Under the pieces are notes generated by a model. The model saw only the letters and a program-made list of their open reading frames with translations. It had not been told where the DNA came from and made no database searches. Positions 1-8,392 of a DNA stretch of 64,000 bases are shown here, piece by piece. The position numbers were made by a program, and so were the translations under genes. Each line of letters begins with the position of its first letter. The stretch's first letter is position 1. This stretch comes from Methanocorpusculum labreanum Z. Its GTDB lineage: Archaea > Halobacteriota > Methanomicrobia > Methanomicrobiales > Methanocorpusculaceae. Location of the stretch: NCBI RefSeq assembly GCF_000015765.1, contig NC_008942.1:1-64000 (forward strand), written 5' to 3'.

Positions 1-29
1 AGTGTTTGATGAATATTTGCAAAAGAAGT

Positions 30-54
30 CCCCCACCCCTTTGTTGCGAGTGGA
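30..54 (+). promoter_or_regulatory. Origin recognition box (ORB), left copy
   Basis: A C-rich block is followed by the core TTTGTTGCGAGTGGA. The same 25 bases recur inverted at 338-363. Archaeal ORBs combine a G/C-string with a conserved dyad bound by the Orc1/Cdc6 winged helix, and this site has that shape. Confidence 0.8.
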
Positions 55-56
55 AA

Positions 57-300
57 TGATATTTTTGTATTGCTGAAAAATACATTTTTCATTTATGTAT
101 TTTTGTAATCATAAATAGTTTCATTTTTTAACATATAAAGATTTTCTTTTGTTAGAGACAAAACAAAATACTTTTTTTGTACAACAATTAGAATCAGTTA
201 GGAATAACCAAGAACAAACAAAAACAAAAATTTTATAAGCAACTAACTTTTTTCCCCCTCTAAAGCCTTTGAATATATAAAGTATTTAAACAAAACCAAA
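57..300. other. AT-rich duplex-unwinding candidate between the ORBs
   Basis: About 240 bp dominated by A/T runs, with repeated CAAA/AACAAA motifs on one strand. It sits exactly between the two inverted ORBs. Composition and position suggest the site of initial melting; this is inference. Confidence 0.6.
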
Positions 301-305
301 AAAAA

Positions 306-330
306 CCCTCCCTCAACCCTCCCCCTCCCC
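306..330 (-). other. G-quadruplex-capable run (G-rich on the minus strand)
   Basis: Five C-tracts of 3, 3, 3, 5 and 4 bases are separated by 1-4 bases, so the minus strand reads as G-tracts able to form an intramolecular quadruplex. The run abuts the right ORB and the edge of the AT-rich region. Confidence 0.55.
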
Positions 331-337
331 AACAAAG

Positions 338-363
338 TTCCACTCGCAACAAAGGGGTGGGGG
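338..363 (-). promoter_or_regulatory. Origin recognition box (ORB), right copy
   Basis: Inverted copy of the left ORB, identical over the 25-bp core including the C/G-string. It points back toward the AT-rich region, as is typical of paired ORBs around an archaeal unwinding element. Confidence 0.8.
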
Positions 364-429
364 CGTTTTTGCACACGCAAACTCATCAAACGAGATTCTT
401 CTATCCAAACAACAGGTTATCAAATTATC

Positions 430-474
430 TCCACTCGAAACGTACCAATATCTTTGATTTTCACTCCACTCGCA
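430..474 (-). promoter_or_regulatory. Two mini-ORB half sites
   Basis: TCCACTCGAAA at 430-440 and TCCACTCGCA at 465-474 repeat the core of the right ORB in the same orientation but lack the G/C-string. They lie 57-101 bp before the orc1 start codon and could serve both origin binding and autoregulation of the initiator. Confidence 0.5.
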
Positions 475-530
475 GTAGTGGTACATTATCAGGAAAAAAA
501 ACATAATAACTTTGCAAGGATGGAATCACG

Positions 531-1808
531 ATGGATAGCGAACCCTACAAATCTACCGGTCTCTTTAAAAAATATATCAATCCTAACAAAATTTTTCAAA
601 ATCGCGAGGTTTTAAGGCATAGTTACAGCCCAAAAGAACTCCCGCATCGTATGGATCAGATCGATTCCATCGCAGAGATCCTCGCTCCGGCACTTCAGGG
701 AGCAACTCCTTCGAACATTCTCATTTACGGAAAAACCGGAACCGGCAAAACTGCAACGGTCAAGTTTGTCGGCACCGAACTCGAAAACGAAAGCTCGGAG
801 TTCTCTCCATGCAGACTTGTCCATCTCAACTGCGAGACCATCGATACCCAGTACCGCGTCCTTGCCCAGATCGCAAACCATGTCAGCGGTCATGATCTGA
901 AAGCAAGCGACAAAATCAAAAACACCATCCCGGCAACCGGATGGCACACCGATCAGGTGTACTCGGAACTCAAGAACGTTCTGGAACAGGCAGGCGGTCT
1001 CCAGATCATCGTTCTGGACGAAATCGACAAGCTGGTCAAAAAAAGCGGAGATGACACACTCTATAATTTAACGCGCATCAACAGTGACCTCTTTTCGTCA
1101 CGCGTCTGTATTATAGGCATCTCGAACGATCTGACATTCAAGGACTTTCTCGATCCGCGTGTCTTATCTTCCCTCTCAGAGGAAGAGCTTGTTTTCCCGC
1201 CGTACAACGCGGATCAGCTCAGGGACATCCTTCATCAGCGGGCCGAGATGGCCTTTTTCCCGGACGTCGTTTCCGATGAAGTGATCGGTCTTTGTGCCGC
1301 ACGTGCAGCTCAGGAACACGGCGACGCACGCAGAGCGCTCGATCTCTTACGCGTCTCCGGCGAACTTGCCGAACGCGAAGGCGCCGAGCACGTCATGGTA
1401 AAGCATGTCAACAGCGCTCAGGAAAATATCGAAACCGATACGATGAGCGAATGCGTAAAAACCCTTCCCTCACAGAGTAAGATCGTTCTCTGCTCCATGC
1501 TCCTCATGGCCGCTTCCGGCCAGAAAGTGTTCACAAGCGGCTCGGTCATCAACGTATACCGCGAAGTTGCGGCCGAACTCGACACCGAAGCGCTGAGCCA
1601 CCGCCGCGTTTCCGATCTCATCAACGAACTCAACATGCTTGGAATCATCACGACCCGTGTCGTTTCCCATGGAAGGCACGGCCGGACGACAGAAATTTAT
1701 TTTAAGAGTCCGACCAATGACATACGTACTGTGATCATGAATGATTCACGGTTTCAGGAATGCGGTATTCTGCATCCTCTGTTGAAAAGTCATGAAAAAG
1801 GTGATTAA
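531..1808 (+). CDS. cdc6: Orc1/Cdc6 replication initiator
   Basis: A 425-residue AAA+ ATPase that binds origin boxes and helps load the MCM helicase. Walker A GKTGTGKT lies at residues 67-74, Walker B IIVLDEID at about 159-166, and a sensor I-type GISND near 195. The last ~110 residues are the basic winged-helix DNA-binding domain. Length is normal for archaeal Orc1. The ATG at 531 is preceded by a purine-rich AAGGATGGA. The gene is the first after the origin and its stop is 2 bp from the next start, so it probably leads an operon with the Lrp regulator and aminotransferase. Confidence 0.97.
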   Translation: MDSEPYKSTGLFKKYINPNKIFQNREVLRHSYSPKELPHRMDQIDSIAEILAPALQGATPSNILIYGKTGTGKTATVKFVGTELENESSEFSPCRLVHLNCETIDTQYRVLAQIANHVSGHDLKASDKIKNTIPATGWHTDQVYSELKNVLEQAGGLQIIVLDEIDKLVKKSGDDTLYNLTRINSDLFSSRVCIIGISNDLTFKDFLDPRVLSSLSEEELVFPPYNADQLRDILHQRAEMAFFPDVVSDEVIGLCAARAAQEHGDARRALDLLRVSGELAEREGAEHVMVKHVNSAQENIETDTMSECVKTLPSQSKIVLCSMLLMAASGQKVFTSGSVINVYREVAAELDTEALSHRRVSDLINELNMLGIITTRVVSHGRHGRTTEIYFKSPTNDIRTVIMNDSRFQECGILHPLLKSHEKGD

Positions 1809-1810
1809 AT

Positions 1811-2302
1811 ATGGATCAAAAAGACACCATAATCCTAAAGGAACTCCAGAAAAACAGCAGGATCCCTGTAAGTGATCTTGCTGTCATGCTGGAAGTGACC
1901 GAGAGCGATGTGACTAAAAGGATCACCAGCCTCTACCAGGCAGGTATCCTCCGCCGGTGTACGGCAGTCATCGACTACTCGGCAATGGGTGTCGATGAGG
2001 TCTCCGTTATTCTCTCACTGAAAGTCACCCCGGAAAAAGGTCTGGGGTATGATGGTATTGCCGAGAAACTTTCCCGCTTCCCGCAGGTCGAGAGTATCAG
2101 ACTCCTTACGGGCAGCTATGATTTCCAGGTCACCATTACCGGACAGTCCATGGCAGAGATCTCCCGGTTCGTCGCCGAGCAGATCGCATCGATCGACGGC
2201 ATCAGGGAAACGATGACCCAGATCGTTATGCGGACGTATAAGGAACAGGGTGTAGAGATGGCCCGTCCGGGAAGCCGCGACAGACAGCTTATTACGTTCT
2301 AA
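1811..2302 (+). CDS. Lrp/AsnC family transcriptional regulator
   Basis: A 163-residue feast/famine regulator. Residues ~1-60 form the helix-turn-helix (a typical 'ILKELQKNSRIPVSDLA' start), and residues ~65-145 the RAM ligand-binding domain with a 'RLLTGSYDFQVTI' strand. Its ATG lies 2 bp after the orc1 stop, with the ribosome site AAGGTGAT inside the end of orc1, so translation is probably coupled. A PLP aminotransferase follows 13 bp downstream. Lrp/aminotransferase pairs are common, and regulation of amino-acid metabolism is likely; the ligand is unknown. Confidence 0.92.
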   Translation: MDQKDTIILKELQKNSRIPVSDLAVMLEVTESDVTKRITSLYQAGILRRCTAVIDYSAMGVDEVSVILSLKVTPEKGLGYDGIAEKLSRFPQVESIRLLTGSYDFQVTITGQSMAEISRFVAEQIASIDGIRETMTQIVMRTYKEQGVEMARPGSRDRQLITF

Positions 2303-2315
2303 GGCCGGGATCATC

Positions 2316-3479
2316 ATGCGTAATTTTGTATCAAAGGTAGCTGCCGAGATCCCTCCCTCGGGCATCAGAAAGTTCTTCGATCTCGTCCTCACGATGGATA
2401 ACGATAAGGTTATCAGTCTGGGCGTCGGGGAACCGGATTTCGATACCCCCTGGAACGTTTCCAAAGCTGCCATCACATCCATCGAGAAAGGGCTGACGAT
2501 GTACACGTCGAACCGTGGTCTGCCCGATCTCTGTTCCGCTTTGTCCAAGGATCTGGAGCAGCGGTATCATACCCCGTACTCTCCAAGCGAGATCATCGTG
2601 ACGACCGGCGTATCGGAAGGTTTCGATGTTGCCGTTCGAACCGTCGTGAATCCCGGCGATGAAGTGATCGTTGTTGATCCTTGTTTTGTTTCCTACAAAT
2701 CCGAAGTGCTTATGGCAGGCGGAAAACCCGTCTCCCTTCCCTGCGATGCGAAGGATCAGTTCAAGGTCACGCCCGACGCACTGATGGAAAAGATCACGCC
2801 GAACAGCAAAACGCTGATCATCAACTTCCCGAACAATCCGACCGGGGGTGTCATGGGCAAAGACGATCTGAAAGCTATCGCCGATATCATCATCGATCAC
2901 GATCTTCTGCTGATCTCGGATGAGGTCTACTCGGAACTGACCTACGAAGGTTCCCATGTCTCGGCGGCGTCGATCGACGGCCTTTGGGACCGGACGATCA
3001 CGCTGAACGGTTTTTCCAAGGCATATGCGATGACCGGATGGCGGCTTGGATATCTGTGTGCGCCAAAGGAGATCTGCGATGCCGCACTCAAGATCCACCA
3101 GTATGTGATGATGTCGGCCCCGACCTCGTCCCAGTTTGCTGCGATCGAGGCACTTAAGAACGCCGAGGAGGCAAAGAACCAGATGGTTGCCGAGTACCGG
3201 ATCAGAAGAAACCTGTTCGTTAAGGGTCTCAACGATGTCGGTCTGCCCTGCCATCTTCCCAAGGGAGCGTTTTATGCGTTCCCGTCGATCGAAGGCACCG
3301 GTCTTTCCGACGAGGAGTTTGCCGAGCGTCTCTTAACCGAGCAGCAGGTGGCTGTCGTTCCGGGCAGTGCATTCGGCGAAAGCGGCGTTGGTCATATCCG
3401 TACCTGTTATGCGGTGGATCGTGCAAAACTCACCGAGGCCGTGCGCAGAATCGGGGTATTTGTCGAGTCACTTTCGTGA
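2316..3479 (+). CDS. Class I/II PLP-dependent aminotransferase
   Basis: A 387-residue fold-type I aminotransferase, probably acting on aspartate or aromatic amino acids with 2-oxoglutarate. The PLP-binding lysine is K235 in GFSKAYAMTGWR. The substrate/PLP motif FPNNPTGG spans 171-178 and D202 pairs with the pyridine nitrogen. The C-terminal arginine region 'GHIRTCYA' is present. The gene follows the Lrp regulator closely and is probably its co-transcribed target. Substrate cannot be assigned by eye. Confidence 0.94.
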   Translation: MRNFVSKVAAEIPPSGIRKFFDLVLTMDNDKVISLGVGEPDFDTPWNVSKAAITSIEKGLTMYTSNRGLPDLCSALSKDLEQRYHTPYSPSEIIVTTGVSEGFDVAVRTVVNPGDEVIVVDPCFVSYKSEVLMAGGKPVSLPCDAKDQFKVTPDALMEKITPNSKTLIINFPNNPTGGVMGKDDLKAIADIIIDHDLLLISDEVYSELTYEGSHVSAASIDGLWDRTITLNGFSKAYAMTGWRLGYLCAPKEICDAALKIHQYVMMSAPTSSQFAAIEALKNAEEAKNQMVAEYRIRRNLFVKGLNDVGLPCHLPKGAFYAFPSIEGTGLSDEEFAERLLTEQQVAVVPGSAFGESGVGHIRTCYAVDRAKLTEAVRRIGVFVESLS

Positions 3480-3489
3480 ACTATAATAA

Positions 3490-3509
3490 CCCCTTCATTT
3501 CGAGTGGAA
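3490..3509 (+). promoter_or_regulatory. ORB-like site between aminotransferase and polD genes
   Basis: CCCCTTCATTTCGAGTGGAA resembles the left ORB: a C-string, a short T-rich spacer and GAGTGGAA. It sits in the 57-bp gap before the DNA polymerase D small-subunit gene. It may be an extra Orc1-binding site, possibly regulatory, or coincidence. Confidence 0.4.
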
Positions 3510-3536
3510 AGTTAATTTAACCTGAACCATTTTTTT

Positions 3537-4952
3537 ATGGATAAGCGCGAGATTGTTACCCGGTTTGCTGATGCCGGATTTTTGGTGAATCATCAGGTTG
3601 TGAATTATATCAGCGAATGCGGCGGAACCGGGGTCATTGAAGGGATCATCGCCTCCCTTCCCAAAGGAGTGACGGTCGTTACTCCAAAGGAGGTGCCTGC
3701 GATGATCCCTCTTCGGACCGACAAACTCAATGTAGGGGTCAGCAGGACGCCCGAGATCCTTTTCGGGCGGGCGGGGAGTTCGGTCCCCCTCCCGGATCCG
3801 GAATCCTCTTACACGATGTTTCGCGACCGGTATGATTCTCTTGCCGCTATGATGCGGGGCCGAGTCAGTCCGATCCCGATCGAAGCTCTTGTCAGGACAG
3901 GCAACCGGTTTACGGATCAGCAGATCGGTCTTGTGGGTATGGTGAGTTCGATCTCGACAAGTGCCAAAGGTCATCGGATCGTTGAGGTCGAGGATTCGAC
4001 CGGCTGTATCAAAGTGCTTTTCAATAGAAACCGTGATGGATTCGCCGAGGCCGAGGCTATCATCCCTGATGAGGTCATCGGCGTGAAAGGTCAGCTCGCC
4101 CGCGACAGTATGGGAAAGACCCAGATGGTTTTTTCCGACATGCTGTTTCGGCCGGATATCCCGCTGACGAATGTCCCTTCTCCCTCGAAAGAACAGGGCA
4201 AGGCCGTGTTTATTTCAGATATCCATGTGGGCAGCAATACGTTTTTGCCTGATGCATGGGAGAAGTTTTCAGAATGGATGCAGACACGCGAAGATATCGG
4301 GTATCTCCTTATCGCCGGGGATGTGGTGGACGGGATTGGTATCTATCCTGATCAGGACAAGGAGCTGGATATCAAAACTATTTATGAACAGTACGATCAT
4401 GTCGGTGATCTTATGGCCGCCCTGCCGGATTGGCTGAAAATCGTCATCTCTCCCGGCAACCACGATGCCGTCCGGGGAGCCGAACCCCAGCCGGCTCTTC
4501 CCGAAGAGTTTCGCGGAAATTTCCCATCTAACGTTACCTTCGTTGAAAATCCTGCCCTCGTCAACATCCAGTCGGTCAACGTACTTATGTACCATGGAAG
4601 AAGCATCGATGATCTGATCAAGTTCATTCCGGGAGCCTCCTATACGAAAGTCGGCGAGATCATGGAGGCCATGCTCAAACGCAGGCATCTTGGTCCGATC
4701 TACGGTCAGAGGACACCTCTTCTCTCCACGGATAAAGACGCCCTCGTCATTCGCGACGTGCCGGACATCATCCATACCGGGCACGTTCACATAAGCGATG
4801 TCATTTCATACCGGGGGGTCCTCGGGATAAATGCCGGGACCTGGCAGTCTCAGACCTCCTTCCAGAAACAGATGAATATAACCCCGACCCCGGCCGAGGC
4901 GGTTGTCGTGGATCTTGCGACGCTAAGCTATGAAAAACTCTGTTTTCTTTAA
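3537..4952 (+). CDS. polB: DNA polymerase D (PolD) small subunit DP1, exonuclease
   Basis: The 471-residue small subunit of the archaeal family D replicative polymerase, carrying the 3'-5' proofreading exonuclease. An OB-fold lies around residues 125-205. The calcineurin-like Mre11-type phosphoesterase motifs are all present: SDIHVGS 227-233, AGDVVDG 260-266, SPGNHDA 305-311, YHGRS 352-356 and HTGHVH 413-418. The N-terminal ~100 residues resemble the helical region that contacts the large subunit. No ribosome site is visible before the ATG at 3537, so a short-leader message is possible. Placement beside the origin is common. The large subunit is not in this window. Confidence 0.95.
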   Translation: MDKREIVTRFADAGFLVNHQVVNYISECGGTGVIEGIIASLPKGVTVVTPKEVPAMIPLRTDKLNVGVSRTPEILFGRAGSSVPLPDPESSYTMFRDRYDSLAAMMRGRVSPIPIEALVRTGNRFTDQQIGLVGMVSSISTSAKGHRIVEVEDSTGCIKVLFNRNRDGFAEAEAIIPDEVIGVKGQLARDSMGKTQMVFSDMLFRPDIPLTNVPSPSKEQGKAVFISDIHVGSNTFLPDAWEKFSEWMQTREDIGYLLIAGDVVDGIGIYPDQDKELDIKTIYEQYDHVGDLMAALPDWLKIVISPGNHDAVRGAEPQPALPEEFRGNFPSNVTFVENPALVNIQSVNVLMYHGRSIDDLIKFIPGASYTKVGEIMEAMLKRRHLGPIYGQRTPLLSTDKDALVIRDVPDIIHTGHVHISDVISYRGVLGINAGTWQSQTSFQKQMNITPTPAEAVVVDLATLSYEKLCFL

Positions 4953-5063
4953 CTGATTTTCCCTCTCTCTTTCTTCGTTCCGGCAAGGGATTAGTATTAT
5001 TAGCTCCTCCACCCATTAATATAAGGAGAAACCATCCCAATTTTATGGAGGTTTTCTATACCT

Positions 5064-7148
5064 ATGGATTTGATCTATCTCGCTCCAATATGTGCCGTTT
5101 TAGGCCTTCTCTTTGCCCTTTATTCCTTCTCTATCGTGAAGAAAGAGGGATCGGGCGATGAGAAGATGCAGAAGATCGCTGCAGCCATTCACCTTGGCGC
5201 AATGGTCTTTCTGAATCGTCAGTATCGTGCAATCGGAGCTTTTGTCGTCGTTATTGCAGTCATTCTCGCTATCCTCATTTCCCCGTGGGCAGCCCTTTGT
5301 TACGTCATTGGTGCAGCTCTTTCGGCAACTGCAGGATATATCGGAATGCACAGCGCAACAAAAGCAAACGTAAGAACAACCAATGCAGCAAAACGCGGAA
5401 TCGCGGACGCTGTGAAAGTCTCCTTTGCAAGCGGCTCGGTCATGGGTATGTCCGTGGTCGGTCTCGGTCTTCTTGGTCTGTCCATCGTGTTCATTCTCCT
5501 TGTAATGATCAACGGCGGATTCGGCAGTGTCGACAATGTTAACATCGTAGTTTCCATTCTTGCCTCCTTTGGTTTTGGTGCCTCGTCAGTGGCTCTCTTC
5601 GCCCGTGTCGGCGGCGGTATCTTTACCAAAGCTGCCGATGTCGGTGCTGACCTTGTCGGCAAAGTCGAAGCAGGCATTCCCGAAGACGACCCGAGAAACC
5701 CGGCAGTCATTGCCGACAATGTTGGTGACAATGTCGGTGATGTTGCTGGTATGGGTGCCGACCTTTTCGAATCCTACGTCGGTTCGATCATCGCATCCAT
5801 GGCGCTTGGTGTTGCAGGTGCAGCATTTGCATCTGAACTCTTCGGCGAAACTATCGCAGCATTAAACCTTATTCTCCTCCCGATGCTCATCGCAGCATTC
5901 GGTATCATTGCAGCAGCCGTTGGAACGCTCTTCGTTCGCACAAAGAAGAATGAGAGTTCCGCAATCCACAAAGCATTCAATACCGGTCTTGTTGTTGCAA
6001 TCATCATCTCCATCATCTCGACATACTGTGTAACGAGTATCCTTTTATACGGTCAGATCGGTATGGGATTCATGTTTGCAGCCCCGCTTGGTATGGGAAT
6101 CTGGTTTGCAACCATCGCAGGTCTTGTTGCAGGTTTCCTGATCGGTCTGATCACGGAGTACTACACTTCGTTCGACTACAAGCCGACCTTAGGCATCGCA
6201 AAATCCTGTCAGACTGGTGCAGCCACTGATATCATCAGCGGATTTGCAAAAGGTATGGAGTCGACCATCTGGCCGGTTCTTATCATCGCAGTCGCCATCT
6301 ACATTGCATACCAGTTTGCCGGCATGTACGGTATCGGTATTGCAGCAGTAGGTATGCTGTCCACCCTTGGTATCTCCCTTGCAGTTGATGCATACGGCCC
6401 GGTCGCGGACAACGCAGGCGGTATCGCCGAGATGTCCCACCAGGATCACTCAGTCCGTGATATCACCGATACGCTTGATGCAGTCGGAAACACGACCGCA
6501 GCAATCGGTAAAGGATTTGCAATCGGTTCGGCCGCTCTTACCGGTCTCGCACTGTTCAGCGCCTACGCTCTTGCAGTCGGCATCGATGCAATCGATATCC
6601 TGAACACGAAAGTCTTCATCGGTATTCTTATCGGCGGTATGCTTCCGTTCCTCTTCTCTGCTCTTACCATGACAGCAGTCGGTGATGCAGCACAGAAGAT
6701 CGTCGTTGAAGTCCGCCGTCAGTTCAAAGAGATCAAAGGCCTGATGGAAGGTACCGCAGAGCCGGACTACACGTCCGCTGTCTCGATCGCTACCAAAGCA
6801 GCTATCAAAAAGATGATCCTTCCGGGTCTTCTCGCAATCGTTGCACCTCTTGCAGTTGGTTTCATCCTCGGTCCGCTGGCTCTCGGCGGTCTCTTAGTCG
6901 GATCCCTTGTTTGCGGTTTCCTCCTTGCAGTCACTATGGCAAATGCCGGTGGAGCATGGGACAACGCAAAGAAGTATATCGAACTCGGTAACTTCGGCGG
7001 AAAAGGCTCTAACGCTCACAAAGCAGCTGTTGTTGGTGACACTGTCGGTGACCCGTTCAAAGACACGTCCGGACCTTCGATCAACATTCTGATCAAACTT
7101 ATGGCAATGATCTCACTGGTATTCGTACCGGTCCTTCTCCTGCTGTAA
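5064..7148 (+). CDS. hppA: Membrane-bound ion-pumping pyrophosphatase
   Basis: A 694-residue polytopic enzyme coupling pyrophosphate hydrolysis to H+ or Na+ export. The catalytic block at about 192-240 is intact, from the [11 protein letters not shown] lysine through the EDDPRN and DNVGDNVGD metal sites. [10 protein letters not shown] at 475-484 has alanine where K+-independent enzymes carry lysine, so a K+-dependent enzyme is expected. The glutamate in ADLFESY sits where Na+-pumping relatives have it, although H+ pumping cannot be excluded. The gene stands alone, with GGAGG 12 bp before the ATG and a T-rich stop region after it. It could recover energy from biosynthetic PPi. Confidence 0.96.
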   Translation: MDLIYLAPICAVLGLLFALYSFSIVKKEGSGDEKMQKIAAAIHLGAMVFLNRQYRAIGAFVVVIAVILAILISPWAALCYVIGAALSATAGYIGMHSATKANVRTTNAAKRGIADAVKVSFASGSVMGMSVVGLGLLGLSIVFILLVMINGGFGSVDNVNIVVSILASFGFGASSVALFARVGGGIFTKAADVGADLVGKVEAGIPEDDPRNPAVIADNVGDNVGDVAGMGADLFESYVGSIIASMALGVAGAAFASELFGETIAALNLILLPMLIAAFGIIAAAVGTLFVRTKKNESSAIHKAFNTGLVVAIIISIISTYCVTSILLYGQIGMGFMFAAPLGMGIWFATIAGLVAGFLIGLITEYYTSFDYKPTLGIAKSCQTGAATDIISGFAKGMESTIWPVLIIAVAIYIAYQFAGMYGIGIAAVGMLSTLGISLAVDAYGPVADNAGGIAEMSHQDHSVRDITDTLDAVGNTTAAIGKGFAIGSAALTGLALFSAYALAVGIDAIDILNTKVFIGILIGGMLPFLFSALTMTAVGDAAQKIVVEVRRQFKEIKGLMEGTAEPDYTSAVSIATKAAIKKMILPGLLAIVAPLAVGFILGPLALGGLLVGSLVCGFLLAVTMANAGGAWDNAKKYIELGNFGGKGSNAHKAAVVGDTVGDPFKDTSGPSINILIKLMAMISLVFVPVLLLL

Positions 7149-7157
7149 GCTTCATCA

Positions 7158-7178
7158 AAAAAATTCTTTTTTTTAAAT
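7158..7178 (+). terminator. T-rich terminator after hppA
   Basis: Runs of A and then T follow within 10-30 bp of the hppA stop, ending in an eight-T tract. Archaeal RNA polymerase stops readily at such U-runs. Confidence 0.5.
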
Positions 7179-7240
7179 CGCTTGAAATCTGAAAGTAGGA
7201 TGAGCAGCAGGATTTTTTAAAAATAAAAAATGAATTTTTT

Positions 7241-7570
7241 TCACTCGTGAATCATCACGAGCAGCATTTTAAATCTGGACAGAGGGTGAACTGCATGCGG
7301 GATTTTTGCCGGCATGATCAGCATATCCCCTTCTTTGACCAAATGCGGTACACCGCCGATGGGAATCTCGGCCTCTCCCTCGAGAACAATAACGAGGGCA
7401 TCATACGGAGCTGAATGTTCGGAAAGTCCTTCGCCTTTTTCAAAGGCAAATGCCGTAACCGTACCGGCTTTTTTATTGATAACCATCCGGGATACGACCG
7501 ACCCCTCCTGATAATCGGTGAGATCCTTCAACGGCAGAGGATTTCCAATCAGATCTTTGTTCTCTTTCAT
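7241..7570 (-). CDS. Small cupin-domain protein
   Basis: A 109-residue single-domain cupin. The β-barrel pattern includes EHSAPYDALVIVLEGEAEI and the second motif 'GDMLIMPAKIPHAV' with its metal-site histidine. Such proteins bind small ligands or a metal; no specific reaction can be given. It is transcribed divergently from the cysteine-rich DUF3795-like gene at 7707, with a perfect 9-bp palindrome between them, so the two may share control. Confidence 0.85.
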   Translation of the reverse strand: MKENKDLIGNPLPLKDLTDYQEGSVVSRMVINKKAGTVTAFAFEKGEGLSEHSAPYDALVIVLEGEAEIPIGGVPHLVKEGDMLIMPAKIPHAVHPLSRFKMLLVMIHE

Positions 7571-7657
7571 GATTTCTTATCGGTGTCTCAATCATATAAA
7601 CTCTCCAATCAAGACAATTTGGAATTGTATTTTTTCGGAAAATTTGAAATACCGAAT

Positions 7658-7679
7658 ATTACTATAGTTTTATAGTAAT
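7658..7679. promoter_or_regulatory. Perfect palindrome in a divergent promoter
   Basis: ATTACTATA and TATAGTAAT arms (9 bp each) enclose GTTT. The site lies 28 bp before the plus-strand start at 7707 and 88 bp from the minus-strand cupin start. It overlaps the likely TATA region and is a good operator candidate. Confidence 0.55.
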
Positions 7680-7706
7680 CCGGCAGACAATGCGGGATGT
7701 GATCTT

Positions 7707-8141
7707 ATGGATACAAAATACAGCTGTTATTGCGGTCTTTACTGCGAAAACTGCGCAGTAAGAGCGAAAATTACGCCTGCTGCCAAAGTTTTGTACAACG
7801 AAATGAAATCAGCCGGGTTTGAGGAAATCATCCATATGATTCCCGGAGGCGACGGTTTCTGGCCGTTTTTGAAAGACATGGCTGAGAATGGAACCTGCAC
7901 TTCATGCCGCGAAGGCAGCGGAAACCCCGGCTGTGCGATCCGGATTTGTGCAAAAGAGAAAGGGATAGAGATGTGTGCGGTATGTGAAAATTATCCGTGC
8001 GTGCATTTCACCGAATTCTTGAAAGGATGCCCTATCGTAAAACACGACAATGAACTGTATCGTGAAAAGGGCGTGGAGGCATGGGGGAAGCTTCAGGATG
8101 AACGCATGGCCGACGGCTTTGTGTACAAAGGTGAAAAATAG
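7707..8141 (+). CDS. Cysteine-rich DUF3795-type protein
   Basis: A 144-residue protein with about thirteen cysteines. It begins YSCYCGLYCENC and later has CTSCREGSGNPGCAIRIC and MCAVCENYPC, which fits the DUF3795 family of small cysteine-rich proteins found in anaerobes. Metal or Fe-S binding is likely, but the function is unknown. It is divergent from the cupin gene and separated by a palindromic site. Its end faces a minus-strand terminator at 8152-8171. Confidence 0.85.
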   Translation: MDTKYSCYCGLYCENCAVRAKITPAAKVLYNEMKSAGFEEIIHMIPGGDGFWPFLKDMAENGTCTSCREGSGNPGCAIRICAKEKGIEMCAVCENYPCVHFTEFLKGCPIVKHDNELYREKGVEAWGKLQDERMADGFVYKGEK

Positions 8142-8144
8142 AGA

Positions 8145-8171
8145 AAAAGAAATCCCAAGAGCCTTGGGGAT
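8145..8171 (-). terminator. Hairpin plus T-run, oriented for the minus strand
   Basis: Read on the minus strand, ATCCCCAAG and CTTGGGAT pair around GCT and are followed by TTTCTTTTT. This is a textbook terminator directly behind the small gene ending at 8180. Confidence 0.7.
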
Positions 8172-8179
8172 ATCGATCC

Positions 8180-8341
8180 TCAGTACGCTCTTCTCTTTTT
8201 GAATCTGGGGTGGGGGATAAACCCGTAACGTCTGTCCTTAACGATAGTCATACTCCGATCAGCCGGGCCTGGTGGATACTCTTCGTTCCCGGCCTTGGCA
8301 GTTCGAATATCACTCCGCTTTTTGAAGTGGGTTTGCATCAT
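8180..8341 (-). CDS. Small basic protein of 53 residues
   Basis: A short reading frame starting at tandem ATG codons (8341 and 8338). It encodes MMQTHFKKRS..., ending in DRRYGFIPHPRFKKRRAY. The product is rich in Arg/Lys, with a Pro/Gly middle and no membrane segment, which suggests nucleic-acid or ribosome binding. A hairpin with a T-run follows the stop by 9 bp on the same strand, and the gene lies downstream of the acetyltransferase in the same direction. The ribosome site is weak. I do not recognise the family, and the terminator is the main support. Confidence 0.55.
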   Translation of the reverse strand: MMQTHFKKRSDIRTAKAGNEEYPPGPADRSMTIVKDRRYGFIPHPRFKKRRAY

Positions 8342-8392
8342 GATAATTTCTTATCCGAGGTCTTCCGTCTTAAACGTATTTTTCGAAGACAT

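Larger units (their letters stand above)
1..530. other. oriC: Probable replication origin (oriC) upstream of orc1/cdc6
   Basis: This 530-bp stretch carries no credible gene. It lies directly in front of an Orc1/Cdc6 initiator gene, the usual place for an archaeal origin. Two long origin recognition boxes in opposite orientation (30-54 and 338-363) flank a very AT-rich segment (about 57-300) with A-, T- and CAAA-runs, suited to duplex unwinding. The symmetry continues outward: a TGTTTGATGA-type sequence at the far left recurs inverted near 375-390. Two shorter half sites follow at 430-440 and 465-474. The layout is seen in the sequence; origin activity is inferred from archaeal precedent. Confidence 0.88.

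Noticed and set aside
313-504. 63-codon open frame on the minus strand in oriC
   Set aside because: It overlaps the right ORB, the G-rich run and the half sites; the translated sequence shows no protein-like character.
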